This document shows positions 47,764-55,655 of a stretch of 64,000 nt of DNA, piece after piece; positions within the stretch are counted from its first letter, which is position 1, and each line of letters starts with the position of its first letter. Under the pieces are notes generated by a model. It saw only the letters and a list, made by a program, of their open reading frames with translations, had not been told where the DNA came from and ran no database searches. Made by a program: the position numbers and the translations under genes. This stretch comes from Faecalibacterium sp. (GTDB lineage Bacteria > Bacillota > Clostridia > Oscillospirales > Ruminococcaceae), in NCBI GenBank assembly GCA_020025825.1, contig JAHHRL010000003.1, positions 1 to 64,000 on the forward strand, read 5' to 3'.

Positions 47764-48885
47764 ATGAAAAAGCGTATTGTATCTTTGTTGTGTGCTGCTG
47801 CGCTGACGGTAAGTCTGGCAGGCTGCACCCTTTCCTCCACTCCTGACACAGTAGGCTCTATTGGTGAAACGGACATCGGTGCCGGTATGTACCTGTTAAG
47901 CCAGTATCAGGGTTACTACGCTGCACTGGATGCAGCTAACGCACAGGAAGTTGCCGAGGACGCAACCCTGCCCAACTATGCTGCAATGTCTCCCAAGGAG
48001 TTTTTGGGTCAGACCATCACCGTGGACGAGGAAGAAGTTCTGGTGTCCGACTATGTGGCAGAGCACACCCTGAAGAACCTGCAGTATTATGCTGCGGTTG
48101 ACAGCAGCTTTGCCCAGATGGGCGGCGAGCTGAGCGAGGAATCCATCAATCAGGCCAATGCCGATGCACAGAGCATTTGGGATGCAAACCAAGACCTGTA
48201 CAAGAAAAACGGCTTCAGCCTTGCTACTGTGCAGCAGTATCAGTACACCCTGCACAAGGCAGATGCCCTGCTGGACATGGTTTACGGCCCCAACGGCACC
48301 CAGCCTGTTTCCGAAGAGGACCTGAAGGCACATATGCAGAACGATATGCTGTTTGTGCACTACGTAATGGTTCCGCTGTACGGCGCACAAAACTTTAGCA
48401 TGACAGACGAAAACACCGCTAAGGTCACCGAGCAGTGCAAGGCAATTCTGGACGACTTTAACCAGAATAAGGAAGGCACCGACGTTTACAAGCTGTTTGA
48501 AGAAAAGCTGAAGGCCGGTCTGCCTGCCGTTTACGAAACAGTTGGCAACACCTTTACGGAAGAAGACCTGATTATTTCCCACCTGCTGCCTAACGCTTTG
48601 CTGGATACGTACTACTCTCCCGAATCCGCCGAGGCTCTGCGTGCGCTGAACGTAGGCGACACTGCTATGCTGGCAGACTCCGGTTATGCCATCGAGATTT
48701 TCCTGCGTGCAGACCCCATTGCTACCGGCGAGTGGGACGGCCTGCGTACCAACGTGCTGTACGAAGTATACGGCCAGATTTTGCAGGATGACCTGATGGA
48801 GCAGGGTGCAGCTATGGAAAACAAGCTGGACGAAGCTGCTATGCGCAAGCTGCCTGCCGAAAAGATTACCCTTCAGCAGGCCTAA
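47764..48885 (+). CDS. PrsA/SurA-like lipoprotein, no clear parvulin domain
   Basis: A 373-residue predicted lipoprotein. The signal peptide (residues 1-20) ends in LAGC with lipidated Cys21; start at the ATG at 47764 behind AAAAGGAG. The helical body with MSPKEFLGQTITVDEEEVLVSDYVAEHTLKN and SEEDLKAHMQNDMLFVHYVMV resembles the PrsA/SurA chaperone N-terminal region and parvulin lead-in, and the gene follows mfd as prsA-like genes do in other Clostridia. I cannot identify the parvulin active-site motifs, so it is probably a foldase-type chaperone without prolyl isomerase activity. It would act outside the membrane on secreted proteins. Ends at a strong terminator. Confidence 0.75.
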   Translation: MKKRIVSLLCAAALTVSLAGCTLSSTPDTVGSIGETDIGAGMYLLSQYQGYYAALDAANAQEVAEDATLPNYAAMSPKEFLGQTITVDEEEVLVSDYVAEHTLKNLQYYAAVDSSFAQMGGELSEESINQANADAQSIWDANQDLYKKNGFSLATVQQYQYTLHKADALLDMVYGPNGTQPVSEEDLKAHMQNDMLFVHYVMVPLYGAQNFSMTDENTAKVTEQCKAILDDFNQNKEGTDVYKLFEEKLKAGLPAVYETVGNTFTEEDLIISHLLPNALLDTYYSPESAEALRALNVGDTAMLADSGYAIEIFLRADPIATGEWDGLRTNVLYEVYGQILQDDLMEQGAAMENKLDEAAMRKLPAEKITLQQA

Positions 48886-48896
48886 CTTTTATACAC

Positions 48897-48938
48897 AAAA
48901 AGAGTGGTGAACCCCGATTGAGGTTCACCACTCTTTTT
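48897..48938. terminator. Bidirectional terminator
   Basis: 17-bp perfect stem (48897-48913 with 48922-48938), between the lipoprotein gene (+) and tsaA (-). Confidence 0.92.
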
Positions 48939-49641
48939 ATTTTGTTTTATCCGCTGTTATAATTTCGGTAACGGTCAGCGTTTTGTCTTGCACTGTAAAA
49001 CGGATATCAAACCCTGCAAAGTGCAAGCCGTATACTCTTTCCGGGTCCTCCTGATAGGCCGGTCGGGGGTCCTGCGCCAGTACATCCAAAGCCGCCTGCT
49101 GCTTTTCGGCGGGCAGTTTTGCAAGCAGGGCCGGGGCACACTGCACCTCCAAAGCATAGTCCAGCTTCTGTGCACCAAAGCCGCCACGGGCATCCGGGTG
49201 ACTGTCCACATAGGGGAGATACGGCTTAATATCATAAATCGGGGTTCCGTCCAACAAGTCGGCGCCTGCCACTTTCAGCACGGGACCGTCTGGTGTGTTC
49301 CAGTCTACACCCAACAAGCGCACACAGGAAAGCCCCATCGGATTGGGGCGGAAGGGTGAGCGTGTGGCAAACACACCCATACGGGTGTTTCCGCCCAAGC
49401 GTGGGGGACGCACGGTAGGGTGCCATGCCGTATGCTTATTTGCCGAAAACCGCCATAAAAGCCACAAATAGTCGTAATCTTCGATACCACGCAGCGCTTC
49501 CGGGTCACGGCACATGGGTGCCAAAACAATATCCGCCGTCAGGCTTTCAATCAAGCCGCTTTGGCGGGGAATCCCAAACTTTTCGGAAAAGTCCGAGCGG
49601 ATATGCGCCACCGGCTCCATGATAAAGGTTTCTTGCTGCAT
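48937..49641 (-). CDS. tsaA: tRNA (N6-threonylcarbamoyladenosine) methyltransferase, TrmO/TsaA family
   Basis: A 234-residue protein of the YaeB/TrmO family, which N6-methylates t6A37 in tRNA-Thr. Start at the ATG at 49641 with GAAAGGAG. Family motifs: AHIRSDFSEKFGIPRQSGL, EDYDYLWLLWRFS, RPPRLGGNTRMGVFATRSPFRPNPMGLS, ADLLDGTPIYDIKPYLPYVDS and the C-terminal DPRPAYQEDPERVYGLHF. It looks full length and intact. Single gene, convergent with the PrsA-like gene. Confidence 0.94.
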   Translation of the reverse strand: MQQETFIMEPVAHIRSDFSEKFGIPRQSGLIESLTADIVLAPMCRDPEALRGIEDYDYLWLLWRFSANKHTAWHPTVRPPRLGGNTRMGVFATRSPFRPNPMGLSCVRLLGVDWNTPDGPVLKVAGADLLDGTPIYDIKPYLPYVDSHPDARGGFGAQKLDYALEVQCAPALLAKLPAEKQQAALDVLAQDPRPAYQEDPERVYGLHFAGFDIRFTVQDKTLTVTEIITADKTK

Positions 49642-49751
49642 AAAGGCTCCTTTCGCAACTGCACTTTTGTGCATCGGCTTTTATCATAGCATACCTGCAC
49701 CCCAAAAAGCCAGTAAAGCTGCCGCAGAGATTTTCCGCAGTAGCTTTTTTC

Positions 49752-50048
49752 TCAGCTGCCCAGCAGGGCAGGCCAATCTGCACCAAACAGGATTATCAAT
49801 ACCAATATGCCAACCATGACACCGATAAAAACGTCCAGCTGCTTTACGGTAATGGGGATTTTATCGTACAGGCTTTCCTTGGCATTTTTTATGCCATAGT
49901 CCGCAGGGTTTGGGTTGCTGCCGTTTTCCTTTGCAGCTTTATAGGCTTCAAACTCGGCTTGCTCCTGCGCCAGCTGCGCCTCACGCTCAGCCAGTGCTGC
50001 CTCCCACTGTGCCAAATCCTCTGCCTGCAAGGGTTCTTTTTCTACCAT
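49752..50048 (-). CDS. Small coiled-coil, C-terminally membrane-anchored protein
   Basis: A 98-residue protein starting at the ATG at 50048 behind AAAGGAG. Residues about 8-42 form a Glu/Gln/Ala coiled coil (QWEAALAEREAQLAQEQAEF), followed by a polar linker and one C-terminal membrane segment (about 73-95, VFIGVMVGILVLIILFGADW). No family recognised. A tail-anchored topology with the coiled coil in the cytoplasm is likely. It stands alone beyond the mgl operon terminator. Confidence 0.7.
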   Translation of the reverse strand: MVEKEPLQAEDLAQWEAALAEREAQLAQEQAEFEAYKAAKENGSNPNPADYGIKNAKESLYDKIPITVKQLDVFIGVMVGILVLIILFGADWPALLGS

Positions 50049-50070
50049 TGTTGGCTCCTTTCCAAAACAC

Positions 50071-50103
50071 AAAAGGCTCCGCCCACAAAACTGCGGGCGG
50101 AGC
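50071..50103 (-). terminator. Terminator of the mgl operon
   Basis: 9-bp stem GCTCCGCCC/GGGCGGAGC (50076-50084, 50095-50103) followed by TTTT on the minus strand. Confidence 0.85.
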
Positions 50104-50127
50104 AGAATGTACCATAAATAGGATATT

Positions 50128-51111
50128 TTACTTCTTTGCCAGGTACTTGCGCAGGTCCAGCGCAACAGCCACGATAATGACCAAGCCCTGTGCAATGTAA
50201 GTATAAGCAGGGTCAACACCCAGGAACTGCAGGCAAATCTTCAAAACTTCAAAGACCAAAACGCCCAGCAGAATACCGGGAACGGTACCAACACCACCGT
50301 TTGTAGAAACACCACCGATGGTACATGCAGCGATAGCCTCCAGCTCGTAGCCGAAACCGGTAGCGGTGGATGCACCGCCTGCCTTAGCACCCAGCAGGAA
50401 ACCGCCGATTGCATACAGGATAGCAGCCAAAACGTAAATGCGAATCAGGGTAGCAGGTACGTTTACGCCTGCAACCTGTGCAGCGTTTTCGTTGCCGCCG
50501 ATTGCGTACATATACTTGCCGTGGCGGGTCTTGTTGTACAGGAACCACATAAACAAACCAATTGCAGTTGCAATCAGCAGCAAGTAGGGAATCTTGTTGA
50601 ACAGATAGCCGCTTGCCACGCTGGTGTAGCTCTTCTTCAGGCCGCCGATAGGCTGGTTCTTCGTAATAATCTGGCACAGGCCGTACACAGCGGTCTGCAT
50701 ACCCAAGGTAGCAATGAAAGGCGGAACTTTCAAAAAGGCAATAACACAGCCGGAAACTGCACCAAACAGCGCAATAATGAAAGCAACAATCAGGAATGCC
50801 GCCCAAACCGGCATATCAGGCATCCAAGGCAGAACACGGCCTGCATAGTCAACATTCTGCAGCATCATTGCGGACAGGCAAGCTGCCAAACCAACCATAC
50901 GGCCGGCAGACAAGTCGGTGCCACGGGTAATCAAACAGCCGGAAACACCACACGCAATAATAAAGCGGGGGGCTACGTTCATAACCAAGTTCACAAAGTT
51001 GCCTTTGGTAAAAAAGTTCTTGGTAGTAAAGCCAACAATCAAAGCCAAGACAAAAATCAAAATAGCCATGGCGTTGTCGGAAGCCATCTTTTTCACATTG
51101 ATGTTTTTCAT
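50128..51111 (-). CDS. mglC: Sugar ABC transporter permease (MglC-like)
   Basis: A 327-residue permease of the ribose/galactose CUT2 class with 8-10 membrane segments. Typical motifs: ITRGTDLSAGRMVGLAA, VPPFIATLGMQT, YAIGGNENAAQVAGVNV and GFGYELEAIAACTIGGVST. It forms the membrane channel for the sugar with MglA and MglB encoded upstream. Start ATG has AAGGAGG. By overall similarity galactose/glucose is the likely substrate, though ribose-type sugars cannot be excluded. Confidence 0.93.
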   Translation of the reverse strand: MKNINVKKMASDNAMAILIFVLALIVGFTTKNFFTKGNFVNLVMNVAPRFIIACGVSGCLITRGTDLSAGRMVGLAACLSAMMLQNVDYAGRVLPWMPDMPVWAAFLIVAFIIALFGAVSGCVIAFLKVPPFIATLGMQTAVYGLCQIITKNQPIGGLKKSYTSVASGYLFNKIPYLLLIATAIGLFMWFLYNKTRHGKYMYAIGGNENAAQVAGVNVPATLIRIYVLAAILYAIGGFLLGAKAGGASTATGFGYELEAIAACTIGGVSTNGGVGTVPGILLGVLVFEVLKICLQFLGVDPAYTYIAQGLVIIVAVALDLRKYLAKK

Positions 51112-51126
51112 CGGGACGATTCCTCC

Positions 51127-52635
51127 TTATTCGAACTGCGTTGCCAGTTCCATGATATTCTCCTGGTTTGCCTTGTCACCGTCGATAAAGCCGGTAACAC
51201 GACCGTCGCACATAACCATGATTCGGTCAGACATACCGATTAGCTCGCTCATTTCGGAGGAGATCATGATAATGCTCTTGCCCTGCTTTGCCAAATCGGC
51301 AATGATGCAATAAATTTCGTACTTTGCACCAACGTCGATGCCTCGGGTAGGCTCATCCAGAATCAACACATCCGGGTCGTTTGCCAGCCAACGGCTAATC
51401 AAAACCTTTTGCTGGTTACCACCGGACAAAGACTGTATCAAAGTCTTGGAGGAAGGTGTCTTAATCGACAGTTTTGCGACGTTTTCCTGTACCAGCTTTT
51501 CGATTTTTTTATCGTCCAGCATGATGCCGCCAACCACATACTTATTCAGGCTTGCGATGGAAACGTTATCCGCAATAGAAAGCACGCCCAAAATACCTGT
51601 TGCACGACGGTCCTCCGTCAACAGTGCAATGCCGTTATTGATAGCATCCCGTGGCTGGTTGATTTTCAGCTCTTTGCCATTGAATCGAATGGTACCGGTA
51701 GTATGGTTGCGCAGACCAAACAGGCCTTCCATCAGCTCGGTTCGCTGTGCGCCCACCAAGCCTGCAACGCCCAAAATTTCGCCCTTGCGCACATTAAAGC
51801 TTGCATGGCGGAAGCTTTTGGGGTTGATGGAGGTGAAGTCTTCCACCTCAAACGCTACCTCACCGGGCACGTTTTCACGTGTGGGATACAGGTTAGACAG
51901 GGAGCGACCAACCATCTTGGTGATGATAAAGTCGGTAGTCAGCTCTTTTGCAGACCATGTACCAATGTACTGGCCGTCACGCATGATGGTAACTTCGTCG
52001 CTGATGCGCAAAATCTCATCCATCTTATGGCTGATATAAACAATTGCAACACCACGTGCACGCAGCTCATCAATAATGGTAAACAGTGCCTCAACCTCTG
52101 CCGCTGTCAAAGAAGATGTAGGCTCGTCCAAAATCAGAACCTTACAATCTGCCGAAACTGCCTTTGCAATTTCAACCAGCTGCATCTGAGATACGCTCAG
52201 GCTGCCCAGTTTTGCATGGGGATCAAAATCCAAATGGACTTCTTCCAGCACTTTTTTAGCATCTTCGTACATTTTTTTGTGATCAATCACGGTCACCGGA
52301 CCAAAATGCTTTACCGGGTATCTGCCTACATAAATATTTTCACCAATGCTGCGTGCCGGAATAGGCTGCAGCTCTTGGTGCACCATAGCAATGCCACGGT
52401 TCAGTGCGTCCATAGGTCCCTTAATCTGAACCTTTTCACCCTCATAAATTAACTCGCCCTCGTCCATGTGGTAAATACCAAACATGCACTTCATCAGCGT
52501 AGATTTACCTGCACCATTTTCACCCATCAGGGCATGCACGGTACCGGGGCGCAGCTGCAGCTGTGCATGATCCAAAGCCTTAACGCCGGGGAACTGCTTT
52601 ACTACGTTGCGCATTTCCAAACGATACTCTGACAA
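51127..52635 (-). CDS. mglA: Sugar ABC transporter ATP-binding protein (MglA-like)
   Basis: A 502-residue duplicated ATPase of the CUT2 class. First half: Walker A GENGAGKST, LSVSQMQLVEIAKAV, LILDEPTSS. Second half: degenerate Walker A region GLVGAQRTE, LSGGNQQKVLISRWL, LILDEPTRGIDVGAK. The start codon is TTG at 52635, eight bases after AGGGGG. It energises import of the sugar. Separated from mglB by a hairpin, which may reduce its expression relative to the binding protein. Confidence 0.94.
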   Translation of the reverse strand: MSEYRLEMRNVVKQFPGVKALDHAQLQLRPGTVHALMGENGAGKSTLMKCMFGIYHMDEGELIYEGEKVQIKGPMDALNRGIAMVHQELQPIPARSIGENIYVGRYPVKHFGPVTVIDHKKMYEDAKKVLEEVHLDFDPHAKLGSLSVSQMQLVEIAKAVSADCKVLILDEPTSSLTAAEVEALFTIIDELRARGVAIVYISHKMDEILRISDEVTIMRDGQYIGTWSAKELTTDFIITKMVGRSLSNLYPTRENVPGEVAFEVEDFTSINPKSFRHASFNVRKGEILGVAGLVGAQRTELMEGLFGLRNHTTGTIRFNGKELKINQPRDAINNGIALLTEDRRATGILGVLSIADNVSIASLNKYVVGGIMLDDKKIEKLVQENVAKLSIKTPSSKTLIQSLSGGNQQKVLISRWLANDPDVLILDEPTRGIDVGAKYEIYCIIADLAKQGKSIIMISSEMSELIGMSDRIMVMCDGRVTGFIDGDKANQENIMELATQFE

Positions 52636-52702
52636 TTCACTTGCCCCCTATCTTCACCAAATCCCACAACCTTGCCAATGGGTTGTTCCTCTACCTCAAA
52701 GA

Positions 52703-52740
52703 TAGGGGGGTGCGTGTGCGATAGCACACGCACCCCCCTA
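52703..52740 (-). repeat. 17-bp stem-loop between mglB and mglA
   Basis: Perfect 17-bp inverted repeat (52703-52719 and 52724-52740) with a 4-base loop and no T-run. In binding-protein operons such stems stabilise the upstream mRNA and lower expression of the downstream genes. Confidence 0.8.
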
Positions 52741-52773
52741 TTATTTACATTCTACGATTGTGCGATAGGTACA

Positions 52774-53829
52774 TTAAGCTTTGCTGTCTGCGCTAACCGT
52801 AAACTGGTCTACGTTCTCAGTGTTGACCATGACGTAGTCAACGTAAACAGACTGGTTGCCGGAAGCATAAGTGGTGCCGTTCAGCAAATCTTCCATGCAC
52901 TGTACAGCCATCTCAGCCTGACCTGTAGCGTCGTTCAGAACAGTACCGGTCAGATTGCCTTCCTTGATAGCAGCCAAAGCCTCGGGCAGAGCGTCAACGC
53001 CTACCAGATAGATGTCCTTGCCAACGGTGCGGCCTGCGGTCTGGATAGCCTGCAAAGCACCCATAGCCATGGAGTCGTTGTTGCAGAAGACAACCTCGAC
53101 CTTTTCCTTGAACTTAGCCAGGTCGTTAGCGCAGATTTCCTGACCCTTAACCTGGTCCCAGTCACCACGCTGCAGGTCCAGCTGCTCAACCTGAACGCCT
53201 GCGTCGGTCAAAGCCTTAACAGAGTACTCAGTACGCAGCTTTGCATCGATGTTTTCGGGGTCGCCCTGAATCATAATGTAAGAAACAGTGCCGTCACCGT
53301 TGATGTCGCCCTGATTCTCGGTAGCCAGAATCAGCTTGCCCTGCATAGTACCGGACTGAGCAGCATCGCAGCCAACGTAAACCAACTTATCATAAGCAGC
53401 CATATCCTCAGCGGTGGGCTCACGGTTGATCAAAACGGTAGGAATGTTAGCATTCTTAACCAAATCAATGGTGGTAGCAGCAGCAGTGGTCATAACGGGG
53501 TTGATGATCAGAGCGTCCACACCCTGGGTAATAAAGGTGTTGATCTGCTCGGTCTGCTTTGCCTGGTCGTTGTTACCGTCAGCGGTGGTAACCTCGTAGC
53601 CCTTGGTCTTCAAAATGTCTTCCAGAGCGATACGGTAGGTGGTCATAAAGTTATCATCAAACTTGTAGATGCAAACGCCAACCTTCTTGCCGGCTGCAGT
53701 TTCGCCTGCTGCACCACCAGCGCTGTTAGCTGCGGGGCTGGAGGATTCGCCGCCACAAGCGGTTAATGCGGCTGCGCCAGCCACAACTGCAGATGCCTTC
53801 AGGAAATTACGACGAGAAATCATTTTCAT
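52774..53829 (-). CDS. mglB: Galactose/glucose-type substrate-binding lipoprotein (MglB-like)
   Basis: A 351-residue periplasmic-binding-protein type 1 lipoprotein. Start at the ATG at 53829 with GAAGGAG. The signal has a twin-arginine-like motif SRRNFLK (residues 5-11) and a lipobox LTAC with Cys25. A Ser/Ala/Gly linker leads into the mature domain VGVCIYKFDDNFMTTYR. GDINGDGTVSYIMIQGDPE matches the calcium-binding loop of galactose-binding protein, and VVFCNNDSMAMGALQAI is typical of the second lobe. It captures sugar outside the cell and passes it to MglAC. Promoter at 53901-53929. Confidence 0.92.
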   Translation of the reverse strand: MKMISRRNFLKASAVVAGAAALTACGGESSSPAANSAGGAAGETAAGKKVGVCIYKFDDNFMTTYRIALEDILKTKGYEVTTADGNNDQAKQTEQINTFITQGVDALIINPVMTTAAATTIDLVKNANIPTVLINREPTAEDMAAYDKLVYVGCDAAQSGTMQGKLILATENQGDINGDGTVSYIMIQGDPENIDAKLRTEYSVKALTDAGVQVEQLDLQRGDWDQVKGQEICANDLAKFKEKVEVVFCNNDSMAMGALQAIQTAGRTVGKDIYLVGVDALPEALAAIKEGNLTGTVLNDATGQAEMAVQCMEDLLNGTTYASGNQSVYVDYVMVNTENVDQFTVSADSKA

Positions 53830-54234
53830 AATAAGTATCTCCTTCAAAATCTGTCATTTACGTTTTACGCCGCACAAGTTCAGTGCGATTCATTAGCTTT
53901 ATTATAAGTCTTAAAAACAGGCCATTCAATTGAAGATTTCCACAACAATTCCAAAGCAGTTTTAGCGTATTGTCACAAGCACATCCATCCATCTGCATCA
54001 TTTCTCTATTTTTCGTCACATCTTTTCATAACACGCCAAGAAAGCCCATATCCTGCTCTTTTGTGCACTTTATAATCAAAAGTTATCCTTTTCCGAGAAC
54101 TTTTTTGATTATTTTATCGCAAAGTATAGAAAAGATTTACCGGAACCGTTATAATAAAAATGTTTCATATTTTTATGTTAAGCACCAAGATTACAAGAGC
54201 CGAAGCTTCACTTTTCCGGCAGACAGGAGCCCTT
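53830..54234. other. Intergenic region between divergent mglB and DUF3592-like genes
   Basis: About 400 bp. The left part has the mglB promoter; the right part has TATAAT at 54150-54155 with a weak TAGAAA 17 bp upstream, a likely promoter for the + strand gene. Between 53940 and 54120 I see no gene or clear structure. Confidence 0.4.
53901..53929 (-). promoter_or_regulatory. Promoter of mglBAC
   Basis: Minus strand TTGAAT (53929-53924), 17-bp spacer, perfect TATAAT (53906-53901), about 70 nt before mglB. Confidence 0.75.
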
Positions 54235-54606
54235 ATGTTCGATTTACTTTTAATTGCTTTCATGGCCATTGCTTGCTTGTTTTATGGTATCAAGCAGCTG
54301 CGCAAGCGAACCCGGCTGCTTCGCTCCGGGCATACGGTGCAAGCACAGGTTGTAAGCTCCGGCGAGGGGCAGAAAGGCCGTTTTCTCGTATTGGAATTTT
54401 CCGTAAACGACACCAAACACCACCTGCAATACCCCATGCCCAATAAAGGCAGCCTGCCCACTGGTGCCTTAACGCTCCATTACGACCCTTCCAACCCGGA
54501 AAATCTTTTAGTAGAAGAAGATAAGGCGGATTTGTACGGCATCTGGTTCTGTCTGATTTTAGGTGCTGTTCTTACCGCGCTTGCAGTATACATTGCTTTA
54601 CTATAA
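54235..54606 (+). CDS. DUF3592-like membrane protein
   Basis: A 123-residue protein starting at the ATG at 54235 with ACAGGAG. Layout is membrane segment (about 2-19), a small extracytoplasmic beta domain, and a second membrane segment (about 99-121). The domain pattern HTVQAQVVSSGEGQKGRFLVLEF and the closing TLHYDPSNPENLLVEED (a YDP.NP motif) match the DUF3592 group, whose function is not known. It is followed 16 nt later by the trigger-factor-like gene. Confidence 0.75.
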   Translation: MFDLLLIAFMAIACLFYGIKQLRKRTRLLRSGHTVQAQVVSSGEGQKGRFLVLEFSVNDTKHHLQYPMPNKGSLPTGALTLHYDPSNPENLLVEEDKADLYGIWFCLILGAVLTALAVYIALL

Positions 54607-54622
54607 AAGGAGGCTCCCTATT

Positions 54623-55573
54623 ATGAAGTTGGAACATGTGCTTTTCCCACGGGAGGGAGTTTGCAGCTTGGTTGTATCAGCCGATGCTGCTGAGCTGGAA
54701 ACAGCATACGCTGCCGAGCTGGCAGCCACACCCAATGCTTCCGAGGAGGATTTACTGAACAACGCTGTAAACCGTACGCTTGTGAATTGTATCTCGCCGG
54801 TTTATCATCAGGCTATGCAGGAATATCATTTTACCCCTATTACAGACCCTGATTTTGATTTGCAGGCCGTCAACCGTGCCGAAGGCTTTGTTGCCAGCGC
54901 CGAGTTTTATATCCTGCCGGAACTTACCTTAGGCAGCTACACCGGCTTTGTACAGGCTGTAGAGCCTAAGCCTGTACGGGAATTTTCGATTCAGCTGGAA
55001 ATCAATATGCATCATCAGGCAGAGTACAATGCCGCTGACGAGGCGGGAAAGCAGGCGATTTTCCAACAGATTGCGCAAACCATACACGAAAAGAACTGCT
55101 GTGCTGCACAGTCTACCGCAAAGCTGGCACTTGTGCAGCAGTTGGGCAATCAGGTTTTCGGCCCCATCTGCAAAACACTTTTAGACGAAAATTATCTGGC
55201 GGAAATGCGCAAATTCTACCTGCGGCTGGAAGCTAACAAGCTGCCTTTTACTATGTACTTACAAGCAAGCCACCAGACCGAGGAGGAGTGGAAGGCAGAG
55301 CTGCAAACCATTGCCGAGCGAAACCTGCGCACCGCCATGGGCTTGCTGATGGTTGCCGAAAAGGAGCATCTGGCTCCAACCAACGAGGAAGTCACCGCAG
55401 AACTGCACCACTGGAATGCAGCTATTTATCAAAAGCCGACCTTTTTGGCAAATGACATTCGACGTATTCGGCAGCGGCTTGCCAGCGAAATGGCGAAAGA
55501 TTTTATTGTGGCGCACAGCACACTTATTCCGCCGCCCAGCACCCCCACAATTCAGCTTGCAAACGAACAATAA
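54623..55573 (+). CDS. Trigger-factor-like chaperone lacking the FKBP domain
   Basis: A 316-residue protein starting at the ATG at 54623 with AAAGGAGG. The N-terminal part has the trigger factor pattern from the end of the ribosome-binding domain, NAVNRTLVNCISPVYHQAM then HFTPITDPDFDLQ and FYILPELTLGSYTGF. The FKBP prolyl isomerase domain that should follow is absent; the chain continues as a long helical region like the trigger factor C-terminal substrate-binding arms. The GFRxxKxP ribosome-binding loop is also not visible. It may act as a ribosome-independent chaperone or a specialised holdase. A full trigger factor gene probably exists elsewhere. Confidence 0.7.
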   Translation: MKLEHVLFPREGVCSLVVSADAAELETAYAAELAATPNASEEDLLNNAVNRTLVNCISPVYHQAMQEYHFTPITDPDFDLQAVNRAEGFVASAEFYILPELTLGSYTGFVQAVEPKPVREFSIQLEINMHHQAEYNAADEAGKQAIFQQIAQTIHEKNCCAAQSTAKLALVQQLGNQVFGPICKTLLDENYLAEMRKFYLRLEANKLPFTMYLQASHQTEEEWKAELQTIAERNLRTAMGLLMVAEKEHLAPTNEEVTAELHHWNAAIYQKPTFLANDIRRIRQRLASEMAKDFIVAHSTLIPPPSTPTIQLANEQ

Positions 55574-55580
55574 GCAAAAT

Positions 55581-55616
55581 AAAAAAGCCTCTCCCATTTT
55601 GGGCAGAGGCTTTTTA
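55581..55616. terminator. Terminator after the trigger-factor-like gene
   Basis: Stem AAAAAGCCTCT-CCC/GGG-C-AGAGGCTTTTT (55582-55615) with one bulge and T/A-rich flanks; convergent genes share it. Confidence 0.85.
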
Positions 55617-55655
55617 TTTTATGTTGCAGTATGCTTTAAGGTATCGGGTACTTTA

